DNA of 64,000 bases from Qipengyuania marisflavi (GTDB lineage Bacteria; Pseudomonadota; Alphaproteobacteria; Sphingomonadales; Sphingomonadaceae), in assembly GCF_005884405.1 (NCBI RefSeq), contig NZ_VCAO01000006.1, positions 1-64,000 of the forward strand, read 5' to 3'. Below, in pieces: positions 27,134 to 36,343 of the stretch (its first letter is position 1; the number at the start of each line of letters is the position of its first letter). A model generated the notes under the pieces. That model saw only the letters and a list, made by a program, of their open reading frames with translations, ran no database searches and had not been told where the DNA came from. The position numbers and the translations under genes are program-made.

Positions 27134-27186
27134 AAAGGCGCAGCACGCTCCGTAATCGGTCTGACGTAGCGGCAATGGCGGAGATG

Positions 27187-27273
27187 CGTTCCTGAGGAGG
27201 TTAGGAACGGGTGCCCCGGAACCTCACCAGCTCCCGCCTTCCTGGGAGCGTTTGCACAGGAAGGAATTCGCCC
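27187..27273 (+). promoter_or_regulatory. Structured 5' leader with pseudoknot potential upstream of the PLP enzyme
   Basis: Hairpin one: CGTTCCT (27187-27193) with AGGAACG (27203-27209), 9-base loop. GAGGTT in its loop (27197-27202) pairs with AACCTC at 27220-27225, a pseudoknot. Hairpin two: GCTCCC (27230-27235) with GGGAGC (27244-27249). Its loop CCTTCCT (27237-27243) is complementary to AGGAAGG at 27258-27264, which is the ribosome-binding site of the gene at 27274. The design suits a translational riboswitch, but it does not match a SAM-II or SAH consensus I can recall. Confidence 0.55.
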
Positions 27274-28587
27274 ATGAGCGATTCGCCCATCGACCGCGCC
27301 GCACCGCGCAAGGCACCCAAACCCGAAGTCACCAAGATCGCCGGACGCGAACTGAAGCCCGCCACGCTGATGATGGGTCACGGCTATGATCCCACGCTGT
27401 CCGAAGGCAGCCTGAAGCCGCCGATCTTCCTGACCAGCACCTTCGCGTTCGAAAGCGCAGCGGCAGGCAAGCATCATTTCGAAGGCATCACCGGCAAACG
27501 TCCGGGCGGCGCCGACGGACTGGTCTATTCACGCTTCAACGGCCCCAATCAGGAAATCCTGGAAGACCGGCTGGGCATCTGGGACGGCGCCGAGGATGCG
27601 CTGTCCTTCTCCAGCGGCATGACCGCGATCTGCGTGCTGATGCTGGCTTATGCCGCTCAGGGCGATGTGATTGTCCATTCCGGCCCGCTCTATGCCGCAT
27701 CCGAAGGCTTCGTTGCCAAGGTGCTGAGCAAGTTCGGCGTCACCTATATCGATTTCCCCGCCGGGGCCACGCGCGAGCAGCTGGACGCGGTGATGGACCG
27801 CGCGAAGACACAGGCGGACGAGCAGGGCGGCAAGGTCTGCATGGTGTATCTGGAAAGCCCCGGCAATCCGACCAATGCGCTGGTCGATGTCGAGGCGGTG
27901 CGCGATGCGCGCAATGCCGCGTTTGGCACAGACGGCCCGCCGATCGCCATCGACAACACCTTCCTGGGCCCCTTGTGGCAGCGGCCGCTTGATCAGGGCG
28001 CGGATATTGTGGTGTATTCGCTGACCAAATATGTCGGCGGTCATTCCGATCTGGTCGCCGGATCGATTGCCGGCGCGAAGAAGTGGATGAACCCGGTGCG
28101 CGCGCTGCGCAACACGATGGGCGGCATCTGTGATCCCAACACCGCATGGATGCTGCTGCGCAGTCTGGAAACCGTCGAATTGCGGATGCAGCGCGCGGGC
28201 GAGAATGCCGCCAAGGTGTGTGAATTCCTGGCAAGCCACCCCAAGGTCGAGGGGCTGGGTTATCTCGGCATGATCAAGGATGCGCGCCAGCAGGATATCT
28301 ACGACCGCCATTGTCAGGGAGCGGGTTCAACCTTCTCGCTGCTGCTCAAGGGCGGCGAGGCGGAATGCTTTGCCTTCCTCGACGCGCTCAAGATCGCCAA
28401 GCTGGCGGTAAGCCTGGGCGGGACCGAGACGCTGGCCAGCCATCCGGCCAGCATGACGCATCTGTCGGTTGCCGAAGGCCGCCGTGCGGAGCTGGGAATT
28501 GGTGACAATCTGGTGCGGATCAGCATTGGCATCGAAGACCCGGATGATCTGATCGCCGACTTTGAACAGGCGCTCGAACAGGTCTGA
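27274..28587 (+). CDS. Cystathionine gamma-synthase-family PLP enzyme (transsulfuration/methionine metabolism)
   Basis: A 437-residue fold-type I enzyme. VYSRFNGPNQEILEDRL, the glycine-rich SFSSGMTAICVLMLA, the PLP-binding IAIDNTFLGPLWQRPLDQGAD and the Schiff-base Lys in SLTKYVGGHSDL near residue 252 are all present, as is the end SLGGTETLASHPASMTH. The family includes cystathionine gamma-synthase, O-acylhomoserine sulfhydrylase and methionine gamma-lyase; sequence alone does not decide. The ATG at 27274 follows an AGGAAGG box embedded in the leader RNA. Confidence 0.9.
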   Translation: MSDSPIDRAAPRKAPKPEVTKIAGRELKPATLMMGHGYDPTLSEGSLKPPIFLTSTFAFESAAAGKHHFEGITGKRPGGADGLVYSRFNGPNQEILEDRLGIWDGAEDALSFSSGMTAICVLMLAYAAQGDVIVHSGPLYAASEGFVAKVLSKFGVTYIDFPAGATREQLDAVMDRAKTQADEQGGKVCMVYLESPGNPTNALVDVEAVRDARNAAFGTDGPPIAIDNTFLGPLWQRPLDQGADIVVYSLTKYVGGHSDLVAGSIAGAKKWMNPVRALRNTMGGICDPNTAWMLLRSLETVELRMQRAGENAAKVCEFLASHPKVEGLGYLGMIKDARQQDIYDRHCQGAGSTFSLLLKGGEAECFAFLDALKIAKLAVSLGGTETLASHPASMTHLSVAEGRRAELGIGDNLVRISIGIEDPDDLIADFEQALEQV

Positions 28588-28594
28588 TCACCCG

Positions 28595-29482
28595 GTGAAA
28601 ATTGGTTTCCTCGCCTGCGCCGCGACGCTGCCCGATGGCGGGGCGGAGCGGCGCGGCGATGCCTATGAGCATGACCTCGAAGTGGCGGCATTGCGTCCGC
28701 CCTTCGCGGCGCATGGCATGGAAGTGGTGGAGCTGGACTGGCGCAGCCCGATCGAGAGTTTCGACGGGCTTGCGCTGGTCCTGCTCGGCACCGCATGGGA
28801 TTATCAGGACCACCCCGAGGAGTTTCTCGCGCGGCTTGAGGCGCTGGCGGCGCGCGGGATTGCCGTGTGCAATCCGCCCGAAATCGTCCGCTGGAATGGT
28901 GACAAGAAGTATTTGCAGGATTTGTCCGCACGCGGCGCAGTGACTGTGCCCACGCTGTGGCATGATGATGTCGGGCGCGGCGAAATTGCAGCGGCTCTGG
29001 CACATTTCGGCACCGACCGGGTCGTGGTCAAACGGCAGGTGGGCGCGGGCGGGCTGGGCCAGCACAGTTTCCGCGTGGATGATTTGCCCGCCGCGGACTG
29101 GCGGATGGGCCATGCGGCGATGATCCAGCCCTTTCTGCCTGCCGTGGTTGAAGAAGGCGAGTTCACCTTTGTCTTTATCGATGGGGAATTTTCACACGGC
29201 GTGCATAAGCAGGCCGCGCCGGGCGAATACCGCATCCAGTCACTCTATGGCGGTTGGGAGAGCGATTATACGCCGGCGCCCGCGGATCTGGCGCGGGCGC
29301 AGGCAGTGGTTGCCGCGCTGCCATTTGATAATCCGCTCTATTGCCGCATCGATATGGCGCGTCTGCCCGGCGGCGAACTCGCAGTTATGGAGGCGGAGAT
29401 GATCGAACCTTACCTATACCCGGAACAGGGTCCGGGGATGGGCGCAGCACTGGCAGCGGTGATTGCGCGGCGGCTGGCATAG
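28595..29482 (+). CDS. ATP-grasp domain protein (glutathione-synthetase/RimK-like fold)
   Basis: About 295 residues. LVLLGTAWDYQDHPEEF at the start, NPPEIVRWNGDKKYLQDLS, VVVKRQVGAGGLGQHSF (ATP-grasp lysine and glycine loop) and VMEAEMIEPYLYPEQGPG at the end are shared with a family that includes the cycloserine-pathway ligase DcsG. The reaction is not known here; it would join an amine to an activated carboxylate. The start is GTG 28595, eight bases after the upstream stop. Confidence 0.75.
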   Translation: MKIGFLACAATLPDGGAERRGDAYEHDLEVAALRPPFAAHGMEVVELDWRSPIESFDGLALVLLGTAWDYQDHPEEFLARLEALAARGIAVCNPPEIVRWNGDKKYLQDLSARGAVTVPTLWHDDVGRGEIAAALAHFGTDRVVVKRQVGAGGLGQHSFRVDDLPAADWRMGHAAMIQPFLPAVVEEGEFTFVFIDGEFSHGVHKQAAPGEYRIQSLYGGWESDYTPAPADLARAQAVVAALPFDNPLYCRIDMARLPGGELAVMEAEMIEPYLYPEQGPGMGAALAAVIARRLA

Positions 29483-29501
29483 CGCTGATTGTCCTTAGCG
29501 G

Positions 29502-29840
29502 TCAGACCTGATGCTGATCGCCTTGATCTGACCGGCTCTGCGATACCGCTGCGGGCATGATATGATCAAGCCCGAACGCTTCGATTGCCGAACTTGGCAA
29601 GGCTCCGATAAACCGTACCCCGGCCTCATTGCCTTCAGCCCACACAATTTGCCCCGCTATATGCGTCCGTTCGCCAATATCGAATACAATGGTTGATCCC
29701 GGCATCGCGATATCGTCGATCAATTCGATCCGGCAGCCTTCGGGCGACGCATCACAAATAAAAGCGCGGGCCGGGCGGGCCGGTGTGCGGCAATGCAGGA
29801 TGATGTCGGTGACCCGACGTTCGGATTCTCGGCGTTCCAA
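29502..29840 (-). CDS. PilZ-domain protein
   Basis: About 112 residues. The c-di-GMP-binding pattern is visible: ERRESERR near the N-terminus and DASPEGCRIEL about 30 residues later, followed by the PilZ beta-barrel (IAGQIVWAEGNEAGVRF). It is likely a stand-alone c-di-GMP receptor. TTG 29840-29838 is chosen as start because GGAGG lies seven bases upstream (29848-29852); a further TTG at 29885 would not use that box. Confidence 0.82.
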   Translation of the reverse strand: MERRESERRVTDIILHCRTPARPARAFICDASPEGCRIELIDDIAMPGSTIVFDIGERTHIAGQIVWAEGNEAGVRFIGALPSSAIEAFGLDHIMPAAVSQSRSDQGDQHQV

Positions 29841-29957
29841 AATTCCACCTCCCCAACAATTCTGCAGGGGACTATACGTAAACAATTGTTAAAAAGCAAT
29901 GAAACCCAAGTAATCACAAAAATTGTCGTATTTATACAATTTTCTATCGGGCTTTAT

Positions 29958-30491
29958 TTAACCGTTCCACACGCGACGTTCTTCGGCGGACTTCAAAATC
30001 TCGTAAGATAACTGTAACTTACGGAACTCTTCCGCAGCCTCTGCATCGCCCGGGGCGACATCGGGGTGGACGGTCTTGGCTTTTTCACGCCACGCTTTCT
30101 TGATCGCAGCGAAATCGGCATCGGCTTCCAGACCAAGCACTTCCAGCGCGCGCATTTCGTCGACAGTGCGGCTGCCATCGCCGCTGCCCGACCAGCCATA
30201 ATGCTGCGCCTCGGCATAGCCGGTGTTGTCGCGGCGTTCGGCCTGTGCGCGTTCTTCACGCTCGGCCTTGTCCAGACCTTCGAAATAATCCCATTTCGAA
30301 TTGTACTCCGCCGCGTGCTTCTGACAGAAATGCCAGCGATCGGGACTGTTGGGGGCCTTGGGCGCGGGGCATTCGCCCGCTTCCTCACACCCGTGCCGGT
30401 CACACAGCTTGATGGTCACGGCGTCGCGCGCGCTTTCATAACCGCGCCAGCGGGGAAAACCCCAGTCATTGGTACGGCGCGGCTTAGCCAC
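29958..30491 (-). CDS. J-domain protein with C-terminal DnaJ domain
   Basis: A 177-residue protein whose last 65 residues form a J domain: ALEVLGLEADADFAAIKKAWREKAKTVHPD, with the HPD tripeptide, then EFRKLQLSYEILKS. The N-terminal half has Cys/His-rich LCDRHGCEEAGECPAP and RWHFCQKHAAEYN, possibly a small metal site. It would stimulate DnaK on particular clients. This architecture (J domain at the C-terminus) recurs in alphaproteobacteria. Confidence 0.88.
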   Translation of the reverse strand: MAKPRRTNDWGFPRWRGYESARDAVTIKLCDRHGCEEAGECPAPKAPNSPDRWHFCQKHAAEYNSKWDYFEGLDKAEREERAQAERRDNTGYAEAQHYGWSGSGDGSRTVDEMRALEVLGLEADADFAAIKKAWREKAKTVHPDVAPGDAEAAEEFRKLQLSYEILKSAEERRVWNG

Positions 30492-30666
30492 GATGGGTGA
30501 TCGTCATGATTTTGGCGGGCATGGGCGCCTATCTAACCCTCCGGGCGATTGGCGCAAGGGCGATGCCCGGTTGGCTTGCTGTGTTTACAATTCCAGGAAC
30601 CAGTTGCAATTTGAAATGTTGCAGTGCAATGATTGGTTTACTTTCTGCAAGTAGGACGACCCAGAT

Positions 30667-30816
30667 ATGAGCAAGCAACTGACCCTGTCCGCCACCGCTG
30701 CGGTTTTGAGCATGGCGCTGGTCGCCGTCGTGACCAGCTTTGGCGGCTTTTCGGGCGAACCCGCCGGGCAGCTGGCGGGCAATGCGCCGCTGTTCGGGTT
30801 GACGGTCACGCGTTAA
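30667..30816 (+). CDS. Small 49-residue membrane or secreted peptide
   Basis: ATG 30667 to TAA 30814-30816. The peptide has one hydrophobic helix (about residues 8-27, ATAAVLSMALVAVVTSFGGF) and a Gly/Ala-rich tail ending FGLTVTR. Support is its position: it fills the space before a strong terminator, with an AGGA box upstream, and codon use looks normal for the region. I do not recognise a family. Confidence 0.5.
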   Translation: MSKQLTLSATAAVLSMALVAVVTSFGGFSGEPAGQLAGNAPLFGLTVTR

Positions 30817-30841
30817 ACGCCCGTAGTACATGCGGCACACA

Positions 30842-30873
30842 AAACGGCCCGCCTTTCGCAAGGCGGGCCGTTT
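30842..30873. terminator. Bidirectional terminator between the small peptide gene and pal
   Basis: AAACGGCCCGCC (30842-30853) pairs with GGCGGGCCGTTT (30862-30873) around the loop TTTCGCAA. The A and T tracts let it end transcription in both directions: from the plus-strand small gene and from the minus-strand tol-pal operon, whose last gene ends at 30893. Confidence 0.88.
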
Positions 30874-30892
30874 GTCGTTAAAGCGGCGGTGA

Positions 30893-31408
30893 TCAGTTGA
30901 TCGTGACGGTCGCCGCGCGGCGGTTCTGCGCCCACGATCCTTCGTCCGAACCCAGCGCGACCGGGCGTTCCTTGCCATAGCTCAGCGTGCGGATACGGCT
31001 CGCCGGAATGCCCAGGCTGGTCAGGTAATTCTTCGCTGCGTTGGCGCGGCGTTCACCCAGCGCGAGGTTGTAATCGCGCGTGCCGCGCTCATCGCAATGC
31101 CCCTCCACCGTGAACATCACATCAGGATATTGCGCGAAATATTGCGCCTGACGCTGCAATTTGGCGGCATCTTCGGAATCGACATTGAATCGGTCGGTAT
31201 CGAAATAGATCACCGTGTTCGACATCCCGACCGCATCGGTGAAATGCTGCTGAGAACCCACGCCCGGCCCGGTCGCAATCGGGGTGACCGGCGTAGTGTC
31301 GGTATTGTCCATCGGCGGCGGGGGCAGTTCTTCGGGGGCCTTTTTCTGGCAAGCGGCCAGACTGGCGGTCCCGGCAAGAAGCATGATGGCAGCGAAACGC
31401 GTATTCAT
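30893..31408 (-). CDS. pal: Peptidoglycan-associated lipoprotein Pal
   Basis: A 171-residue outer-membrane lipoprotein. The lipobox is LAAC after a signal sequence from MNTRFAA; the OmpA-like domain has VIYFDTDRFNVD, VEGHCDERGTRDYNLALGERRA and RIRTLSYGKERPVALG. Pal anchors the outer membrane to peptidoglycan and works with TolB. ATG 31408 is the signal-peptide start; the ORF continues upstream without reason. It is the last gene of the tol-pal group. Confidence 0.97.
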   Translation of the reverse strand: MNTRFAAIMLLAGTASLAACQKKAPEELPPPPMDNTDTTPVTPIATGPGVGSQQHFTDAVGMSNTVIYFDTDRFNVDSEDAAKLQRQAQYFAQYPDVMFTVEGHCDERGTRDYNLALGERRANAAKNYLTSLGIPASRIRTLSYGKERPVALGSDEGSWAQNRRAATVTIN

Positions 31409-31479
31409 AGGCTGTCCCCTTTTAAACAGCGGTGGCAAGGCAAGGTGGCACTTTAATTCGACCCATTAAATCAATGCAA

Positions 31480-32865
31480 TCACGGCAGGATCGGTCCCCA
31501 CGCCGGGTCCGAGGCATCCACCGGAGTGGGCAGGCGACGTTCGTTCTCGCCGGTCAGGTCAACCTGCCACAGCGAGGTGCGGCCCGAACCGCGCTCGGTC
31601 CGGAAATACTGGATGATCCGGCCATTGGGCGCCCATGTCGGCGCCTCGTCCTGCCAGCTATTGGTCAGATAGCGCAGATTGCGGCCCGCCGGGCTCATCA
31701 CTGCAATGCGGAAATTGCCCGCAATATGCGTAAAGGCCACCTGATCGCCGCGCGGGCTCCATTCCGGCGTCGCAGCGCGGCCACCGAAGAAGGACAGCCG
31801 CCGCTGGTTCGAACCATCGGCATTCATGATATAGATCTGCTGGCTGCCCGAACGGTCGCTTTCGAACACGATCTGGCGGCCATCGGGGGAATAGGACCCG
31901 CCGATATCGATACCCGGCGTATCGGTCAGCCGCTCGCTTCGGCCACCGCGCGCGCTGACGCGGTAAATGTCGGTATTGCCGCCCACCGCCATCGAATACA
32001 GCACATGGCGTCCATCCGGGCTCCAGCGCGGCGCGAAGGTGGGATCGGTGTTCTGCACCACCAGCGTCTGTTTGCCGGTACCGATATCATAGACATAGAT
32101 GCGCGGATTGCCGTCGACATAGCTGAGATACAGCAGCTGGCGGTAATCGGGCGAATAGCGCGGCGTCAGGGCGGTTGAGCGGCCCGTGGTGATGAAGCGG
32201 TGGTTGGCCCCGTCGCTGTCCATGATCGCCAGCCGCTTGCTGCGGTTATCTTTGGGGCCGGTTTCCGCGATATAGGCGATGCGGCTGTCGAAGAACGGGC
32301 TTTCACCGGACAGCCTAGAATAGATCAGATCGGCGCATTTGTGCGCGGCGCGGCGCCAGTCGGCGGCGGGCACCACCCAGCCTTCGCGCACCAGCTGGCT
32401 CTGCAGCGCCATGTCATAGAGATAGCAGCCGACGGTGAGCTTGCCGTCGCTCCGTCCGCGAACATAGCCGTGAACCAGCATTTCCGCGCCCCGGTTCGAC
32501 CAGGTGCCGAAATTGGGTGCGGTGATCTCGCCAAAGCCGGGCTGCGGCAGCGCGTCGGGGCCGGTGGGCTTGAACAGGCCGTTGTTTTTCAGATCAGCCG
32601 TGATGACCCGCGCCAGCTCCTTGCCCAGCGCGGCGGTGCCGTTCTGATTGGCGGGCGTGGGCACATTGGCATCGGTCGCAAAGCCGGGGATCGCAATGCC
32701 CAGATCGTCGAGATTGCCTTCGAAGGAGACATTGACCGACAGGCCCTCGCCCTCTTCGATGGTCTCGACCTCGCCGCCTTCGGGAACCGGCTGGCCAAGA
32801 TCCTGGTTCTGCGCCGCGAGCGGGGCGGCGATCAACGCGAATGATGCGAAAAAGAGTTTCTTCAT
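31480..32865 (-). CDS. tolB: Tol-Pal system periplasmic protein TolB
   Basis: About 461 residues with a Sec signal (MKKLFFASFALIAAPLAAQ), a TolB N-domain and a six-bladed propeller with repeated PD40-type units (TPRYSPDGRQL-like, SPDGRQIVFESDRSGSQQIY, WSPDGRHVLYSM). TolB links Pal to the inner-membrane TolQRA motor during cell constriction. Its start overlaps the end of tolA. Confidence 0.97.
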   Translation of the reverse strand: MKKLFFASFALIAAPLAAQNQDLGQPVPEGGEVETIEEGEGLSVNVSFEGNLDDLGIAIPGFATDANVPTPANQNGTAALGKELARVITADLKNNGLFKPTGPDALPQPGFGEITAPNFGTWSNRGAEMLVHGYVRGRSDGKLTVGCYLYDMALQSQLVREGWVVPAADWRRAAHKCADLIYSRLSGESPFFDSRIAYIAETGPKDNRSKRLAIMDSDGANHRFITTGRSTALTPRYSPDYRQLLYLSYVDGNPRIYVYDIGTGKQTLVVQNTDPTFAPRWSPDGRHVLYSMAVGGNTDIYRVSARGGRSERLTDTPGIDIGGSYSPDGRQIVFESDRSGSQQIYIMNADGSNQRRLSFFGGRAATPEWSPRGDQVAFTHIAGNFRIAVMSPAGRNLRYLTNSWQDEAPTWAPNGRIIQYFRTERGSGRTSLWQVDLTGENERRLPTPVDASDPAWGPILP

Positions 32866-33680
32866 TGAGCCAGCTTCCAATCCAGATTGGCAGTAATCAC
32901 CTTCCAAGCTTCGTAATACTCGCCCGGCAAGTCGAATGGGGCCGCCAGTTGCACAGCACGGACGGCCTGTTCACCGTGCCGCCCGGCCTGCGCGCTATTG
33001 GTGGCGTTGACACCGGTCTGGCGCACCACCTGCGGCTTGCCCGCCAGAGAGCCGTCGGCGTTGAGACGAAACTTCACGAAAGACACGATGCGTTCGACAT
33101 CCTGACCATTGGGCGGCGACCAATGCGGCTTGATCTGTCGCGCCACCGCCTGCCCGATGGACGCCTTTGCGCTCGCCCCGATCTGCGAGGCCGGAGTGCG
33201 GGTTTCGCTGGTCGTGGCGCTCTCGCCAGCACCGGCCAGAAAATTATCACCCACGCGTGACCCGCCCGCTTTGGGGGCAGGCTTGGGCTTGGGAGGCGTG
33301 GTGGTGCGCGGCGGATCGGGGCGGCGGCGCGGGCGCGTGTCGGGCCGGGCAGCGGCGCTGGGCACCGGGACCGGCGGCTGGACGCGCGTTACCGGGCGTT
33401 CGACCGGCTGCGCCACGGGGCGTTCTTCCGGCGGAGAGATTGCGGGATTGTCGTCAAGCACCGGAGCCTGAGCCGCGCGGCTTTCGGCCACCGGATCGGG
33501 CGCGGTGGCGGACAGGCCGACATCTTCGGCCAGGCTTACGGTCATGCGTTCGGGCGTCAGCACCGGCTCGCGCGTGTCGGGCTGGAGCAATAACGCAGCG
33601 ACCACCAGCACATGCAGGCCCAGCGCCACCAGCAAGCCGGCGCGTTCCTCTGTCCTGAAGGTGCCTGATGTCATTTCCAT
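32862..33680 (-). CDS. tolA: TolA-like energy transducer
   Basis: About 272 residues: a short basic N-terminus, one transmembrane helix (about residues 13-33), a long Pro/Arg-rich region instead of the Ala-rich helix of E. coli TolA, and a C-terminal TonB/TolA-like domain (IVSFVKFRLNADGSLAGKPQVV). Position between tolR and tolB supports TolA. ATG 33680 slightly overlaps the end of tolR; ATG 33674 is an alternative. Confidence 0.88.
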   Translation of the reverse strand: MEMTSGTFRTEERAGLLVALGLHVLVVAALLLQPDTREPVLTPERMTVSLAEDVGLSATAPDPVAESRAAQAPVLDDNPAISPPEERPVAQPVERPVTRVQPPVPVPSAAARPDTRPRRRPDPPRTTTPPKPKPAPKAGGSRVGDNFLAGAGESATTSETRTPASQIGASAKASIGQAVARQIKPHWSPPNGQDVERIVSFVKFRLNADGSLAGKPQVVRQTGVNATNSAQAGRHGEQAVRAVQLAAPFDLPGEYYEAWKVITANLDWKLAQ

Positions 33681-33684
33681 AGCG

Positions 33685-34164
<480 letters not shown>

Positions 34165-34863
34165 TTACTTGGCTTCCAGCTGGCGGCTGAAAGTGGCGTT
34201 CAGCTTGTCGGCAAAGCGTTGCAGCTGCGCCTCGTACCGGTCCACCGTATGGCTGAAACGGTTGTAGGCGATCACGGCGGGAATCGCGGCGAACAGGCCG
34301 ATGGCGGTGGCAAACAATGCCTCGGAAATACCCGGCGCGACCACTGCGAGCGAGGAGCTTTCCTGCGCGCCGATCTGGAAGAAGCTGTTCATGATGCCCC
34401 ACACCGTGCCGAACAGCCCGACAAAGGGCGCTACCGAGCCGACCGTGGCGAGGAAATTTAGACGCTCGGCGATATCGTCCGCCTCTAGCGCGATCTGGCT
34501 GTCCATGCCCCCGGCAATCCGCTGGCGCAGCGCTTCGGGATCGCGCACGCCGGTCTTGGTCGAGCGCCGCCATTCGCCCACTGCCGCCTGCGCCACGCGG
34601 GCGCTGGGAATGTCCTTGCCGCCGCGTTCGGACATGAAACGGTCGAAGCTTTCGGCCTGCCAGAACTCGCTTTCATAATCGCGCGTGCGGCTGCGCAGCC
34701 GCCCCATGCGCAGCGAGAATGACACGATGATCATCCACACCCACACGCTGGCCAGCAGCAGGCCCGCCATCACCACCTGCACCACAATATCGGCATCAAG
34801 GAACAGGCGGAGCGGATCGAGCCGCGTCGGGGCGGCGGCGGCGAGCAGGGAAAGGGCTGTCAT
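34165..34863 (-). CDS. tolQ: TolQ (MotA/TolQ/ExbB family)
   Basis: A 232-residue protein with three transmembrane helices: about residues 28-50, then LNFLATVGSVAPFVGLFGTVWGIMN and LFATAIGLFAAIPAVIAYNRF, the ExbB/TolQ signatures. It is the stator-like pore of the Tol motor in the inner membrane. Its ATG overlaps the ybgC stop as ATGA. Confidence 0.96.
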   Translation of the reverse strand: MTALSLLAAAAPTRLDPLRLFLDADIVVQVVMAGLLLASVWVWMIIVSFSLRMGRLRSRTRDYESEFWQAESFDRFMSERGGKDIPSARVAQAAVGEWRRSTKTGVRDPEALRQRIAGGMDSQIALEADDIAERLNFLATVGSVAPFVGLFGTVWGIMNSFFQIGAQESSSLAVVAPGISEALFATAIGLFAAIPAVIAYNRFSHTVDRYEAQLQRFADKLNATFSRQLEAK

Positions 34864-35312
34864 GTGTCCTCTTGGGTTTTAAAGGTGTCAAAGGCGGCGC
34901 GCCATGCGGCAGGCTGGCGGATCGGTTTGCCATCGGGGGAGACAAAGCCGACACGCAGCTGCGCCTCGGCCAGCAGATCATCGCCGCGCCGGGCAATCTG
35001 GTGCATCCGGCAACTGGCGGCGCGCATTTCGGTGCAGCGCGTTGCGATCAGCACATCGTCATCCAGCCGCGCGGGGCGCAGATATTTCAGCGTGATTTCG
35101 GAAACCGCATAGGCCCCCTCGCCCGCCTCGATCGCGGCGCGCTGGTCAATCTCCAGCCGCCGCAGCAGATCGGATCGCGCGCGTTCAAACCAGCGCAGAT
35201 AATTGGCGTGATAGGTGATGCCCGACAGGTCGGTATCCTCGTAATAGACGCGCACCGCATAAAGGTGGCGGCTGCCGTCGATCAGGCCGTCGGGAGGGTG
35301 GGGCAAGGTCAT
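34860..35312 (-). CDS. ybgC: YbgC, Tol-Pal-associated acyl-CoA thioesterase
   Basis: About 150 residues in a hotdog fold. VYYEDTDLSGITYHANYLRWFERARSDLLR carries the catalytic Asp and the family signature. It hydrolyses acyl-CoA or acyl-ACP at the membrane and conventionally heads the tol operon, as it does here. ATG 35312 (MTLPHPPDG) fits the family; the frame continues upstream to 35375 without known sequence. Confidence 0.95.
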   Translation of the reverse strand: MTLPHPPDGLIDGSRHLYAVRVYYEDTDLSGITYHANYLRWFERARSDLLRRLEIDQRAAIEAGEGAYAVSEITLKYLRPARLDDDVLIATRCTEMRAASCRMHQIARRGDDLLAEAQLRVGFVSPDGKPIRQPAAWRAAFDTFKTQEDT

Positions 35313-35419
35313 GTTTCGCGCCGCCTTTATCCCAGTGGCGAGTCGCTGGGCAACTGCAAACGACCAAACGGGCACTGCGGGCGACGGGCGGCGTCTATCG
35401 GGGCGGTCGAGAGTGCCTG

Positions 35420-35800
35420 TTAGCGGCGCAGGATCATCGGGCCCAGCGGCTGACCGCCAAACAGATGGACGTGCAGATGCGGCACTTCCTGTCCGCCATG
35501 CACGCCGGTATTGGCCAGCAGGCGATAACCCGGCTCCACCAGCCCCTTGTCACGCGCCACCATGCCCACCGCGCGCACGAAACCGGCGATTTCCTCGGCG
35601 TTGGCGCGGGCAGAAAAATCATCCCAGCTGACATAGGCACCCTTGGGGATCACCAGCGTGTGGATTTCGGCCTGCGGATTGATATCTTCAAACGCCAGCG
35701 CCCATTCGTCTTCATACACGCGGTTGCACGGGATTTCGCCGCGCAGGATTTTCGCGAAGATATTGGCATTGTCATAGGGCTGTGTGGGATCGATCGGCAT
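35420..35800 (-). CDS. HIT-family (histidine triad) nucleotide hydrolase
   Basis: A 126-residue protein with the C-terminal triad VPHLHVHLFGG and the N-terminal IFAKILRGEIPCNRVYEDE, the HinT/PKCI pattern. HinT members hydrolyse purine nucleoside phosphoramidates. Its start overlaps the last base of hisE, so it rides on the his transcript; hisE-HIT adjacency is often seen in alphaproteobacteria. Confidence 0.95.
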   Translation of the reverse strand: MPIDPTQPYDNANIFAKILRGEIPCNRVYEDEWALAFEDINPQAEIHTLVIPKGAYVSWDDFSARANAEEIAGFVRAVGMVARDKGLVEPGYRLLANTGVHGGQEVPHLHVHLFGGQPLGPMILRR

Positions 35801-36114
35801 TATTCGCTCCGGCTGGCTTTTTCCGCGATGCCCGATGTGCCTTCACGCCGGTCAAGCTCGGCGCAAACCTCGGCCAGCGGAATATCGCGCGCGCGCAGCA
35901 GCACCATCAGGTGGAAGATCAGATCGGCTGCTTCGCCGACCACATCCTGCCGGTCATGCGCCAAGGCCGCAACGGCTGTTTCAACCGCCTCCTCGCCCAC
36001 TTTGCGCGCGATTTCGGGCAGGCCCTTGGCAAGCAGTCTGGCGACATAGCTGGCGGAGGGATCGCCGCCCTGACGCTGGGCGATCACGGTTTCCAGAGTG
36101 GTGAGTGTATCCAT
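35800..36114 (-). CDS. hisE: Phosphoribosyl-ATP pyrophosphatase
   Basis: A 104-residue MazG-like enzyme, second step of histidine synthesis. KVGEEAVETAVAALAHDRQDVVGEAADLIFHLMVLL carries the acidic metal ligands. MDTLTTLETVI at 36114 is the natural start. hisI is not in this window. Confidence 0.95.
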   Translation of the reverse strand: MDTLTTLETVIAQRQGGDPSASYVARLLAKGLPEIARKVGEEAVETAVAALAHDRQDVVGEAADLIFHLMVLLRARDIPLAEVCAELDRREGTSGIAEKASRSE

Positions 36115-36181
36115 TGCCTGCGCGCTATGGACGCAGGCGCGCGCTGCGGTCAACGGTTCGGCGATATCGAAGGGGTCAGGC

Positions 36182-36343
36182 TCAATCGGCGTGGCGGTTA
36201 AGCAGGAAGCGTCCAATTAAAATCCCGGCAAGACCCACGGCCACCATCGTCGCCAGCGTGGGTTCGGACAGCTGCGCGGCCAGACCTGCGGCCCCGCTCA
36301 TATCGGCAAATTGCGCTGCTAAAGAGACGATCTGACTGCTCAC
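36182..36343 (-). CDS. Small ORF inside the his cluster with a PEP-CTERM-like hydrophobic tail
   Basis: Fills most of the 310-bp gap between hisF and hisE. The C-terminus reads SEPTLATMVAVGLAGILIGRFLLNR: an EP pair, a hydrophobic helix and a basic end, resembling PEP-CTERM-type sorting tails. The start is uncertain: GTG 36343, ATG 36301 and ATG 36388 are all in frame and none has a strong ribosome-binding site. It may be a single-helix membrane protein. I do not recognise a family. Confidence 0.4.
   Translation of the reverse strand: MSSQIVSLAAQFADMSGAAGLAAQLSEPTLATMVAVGLAGILIGRFLLNRHAD

Noticed and set aside
27187-27273. Assignment of the leader to SAM-II or the SAH riboswitch
   Set aside because: The conserved bases I remember for those classes are not found; kept as an unassigned structured leader.
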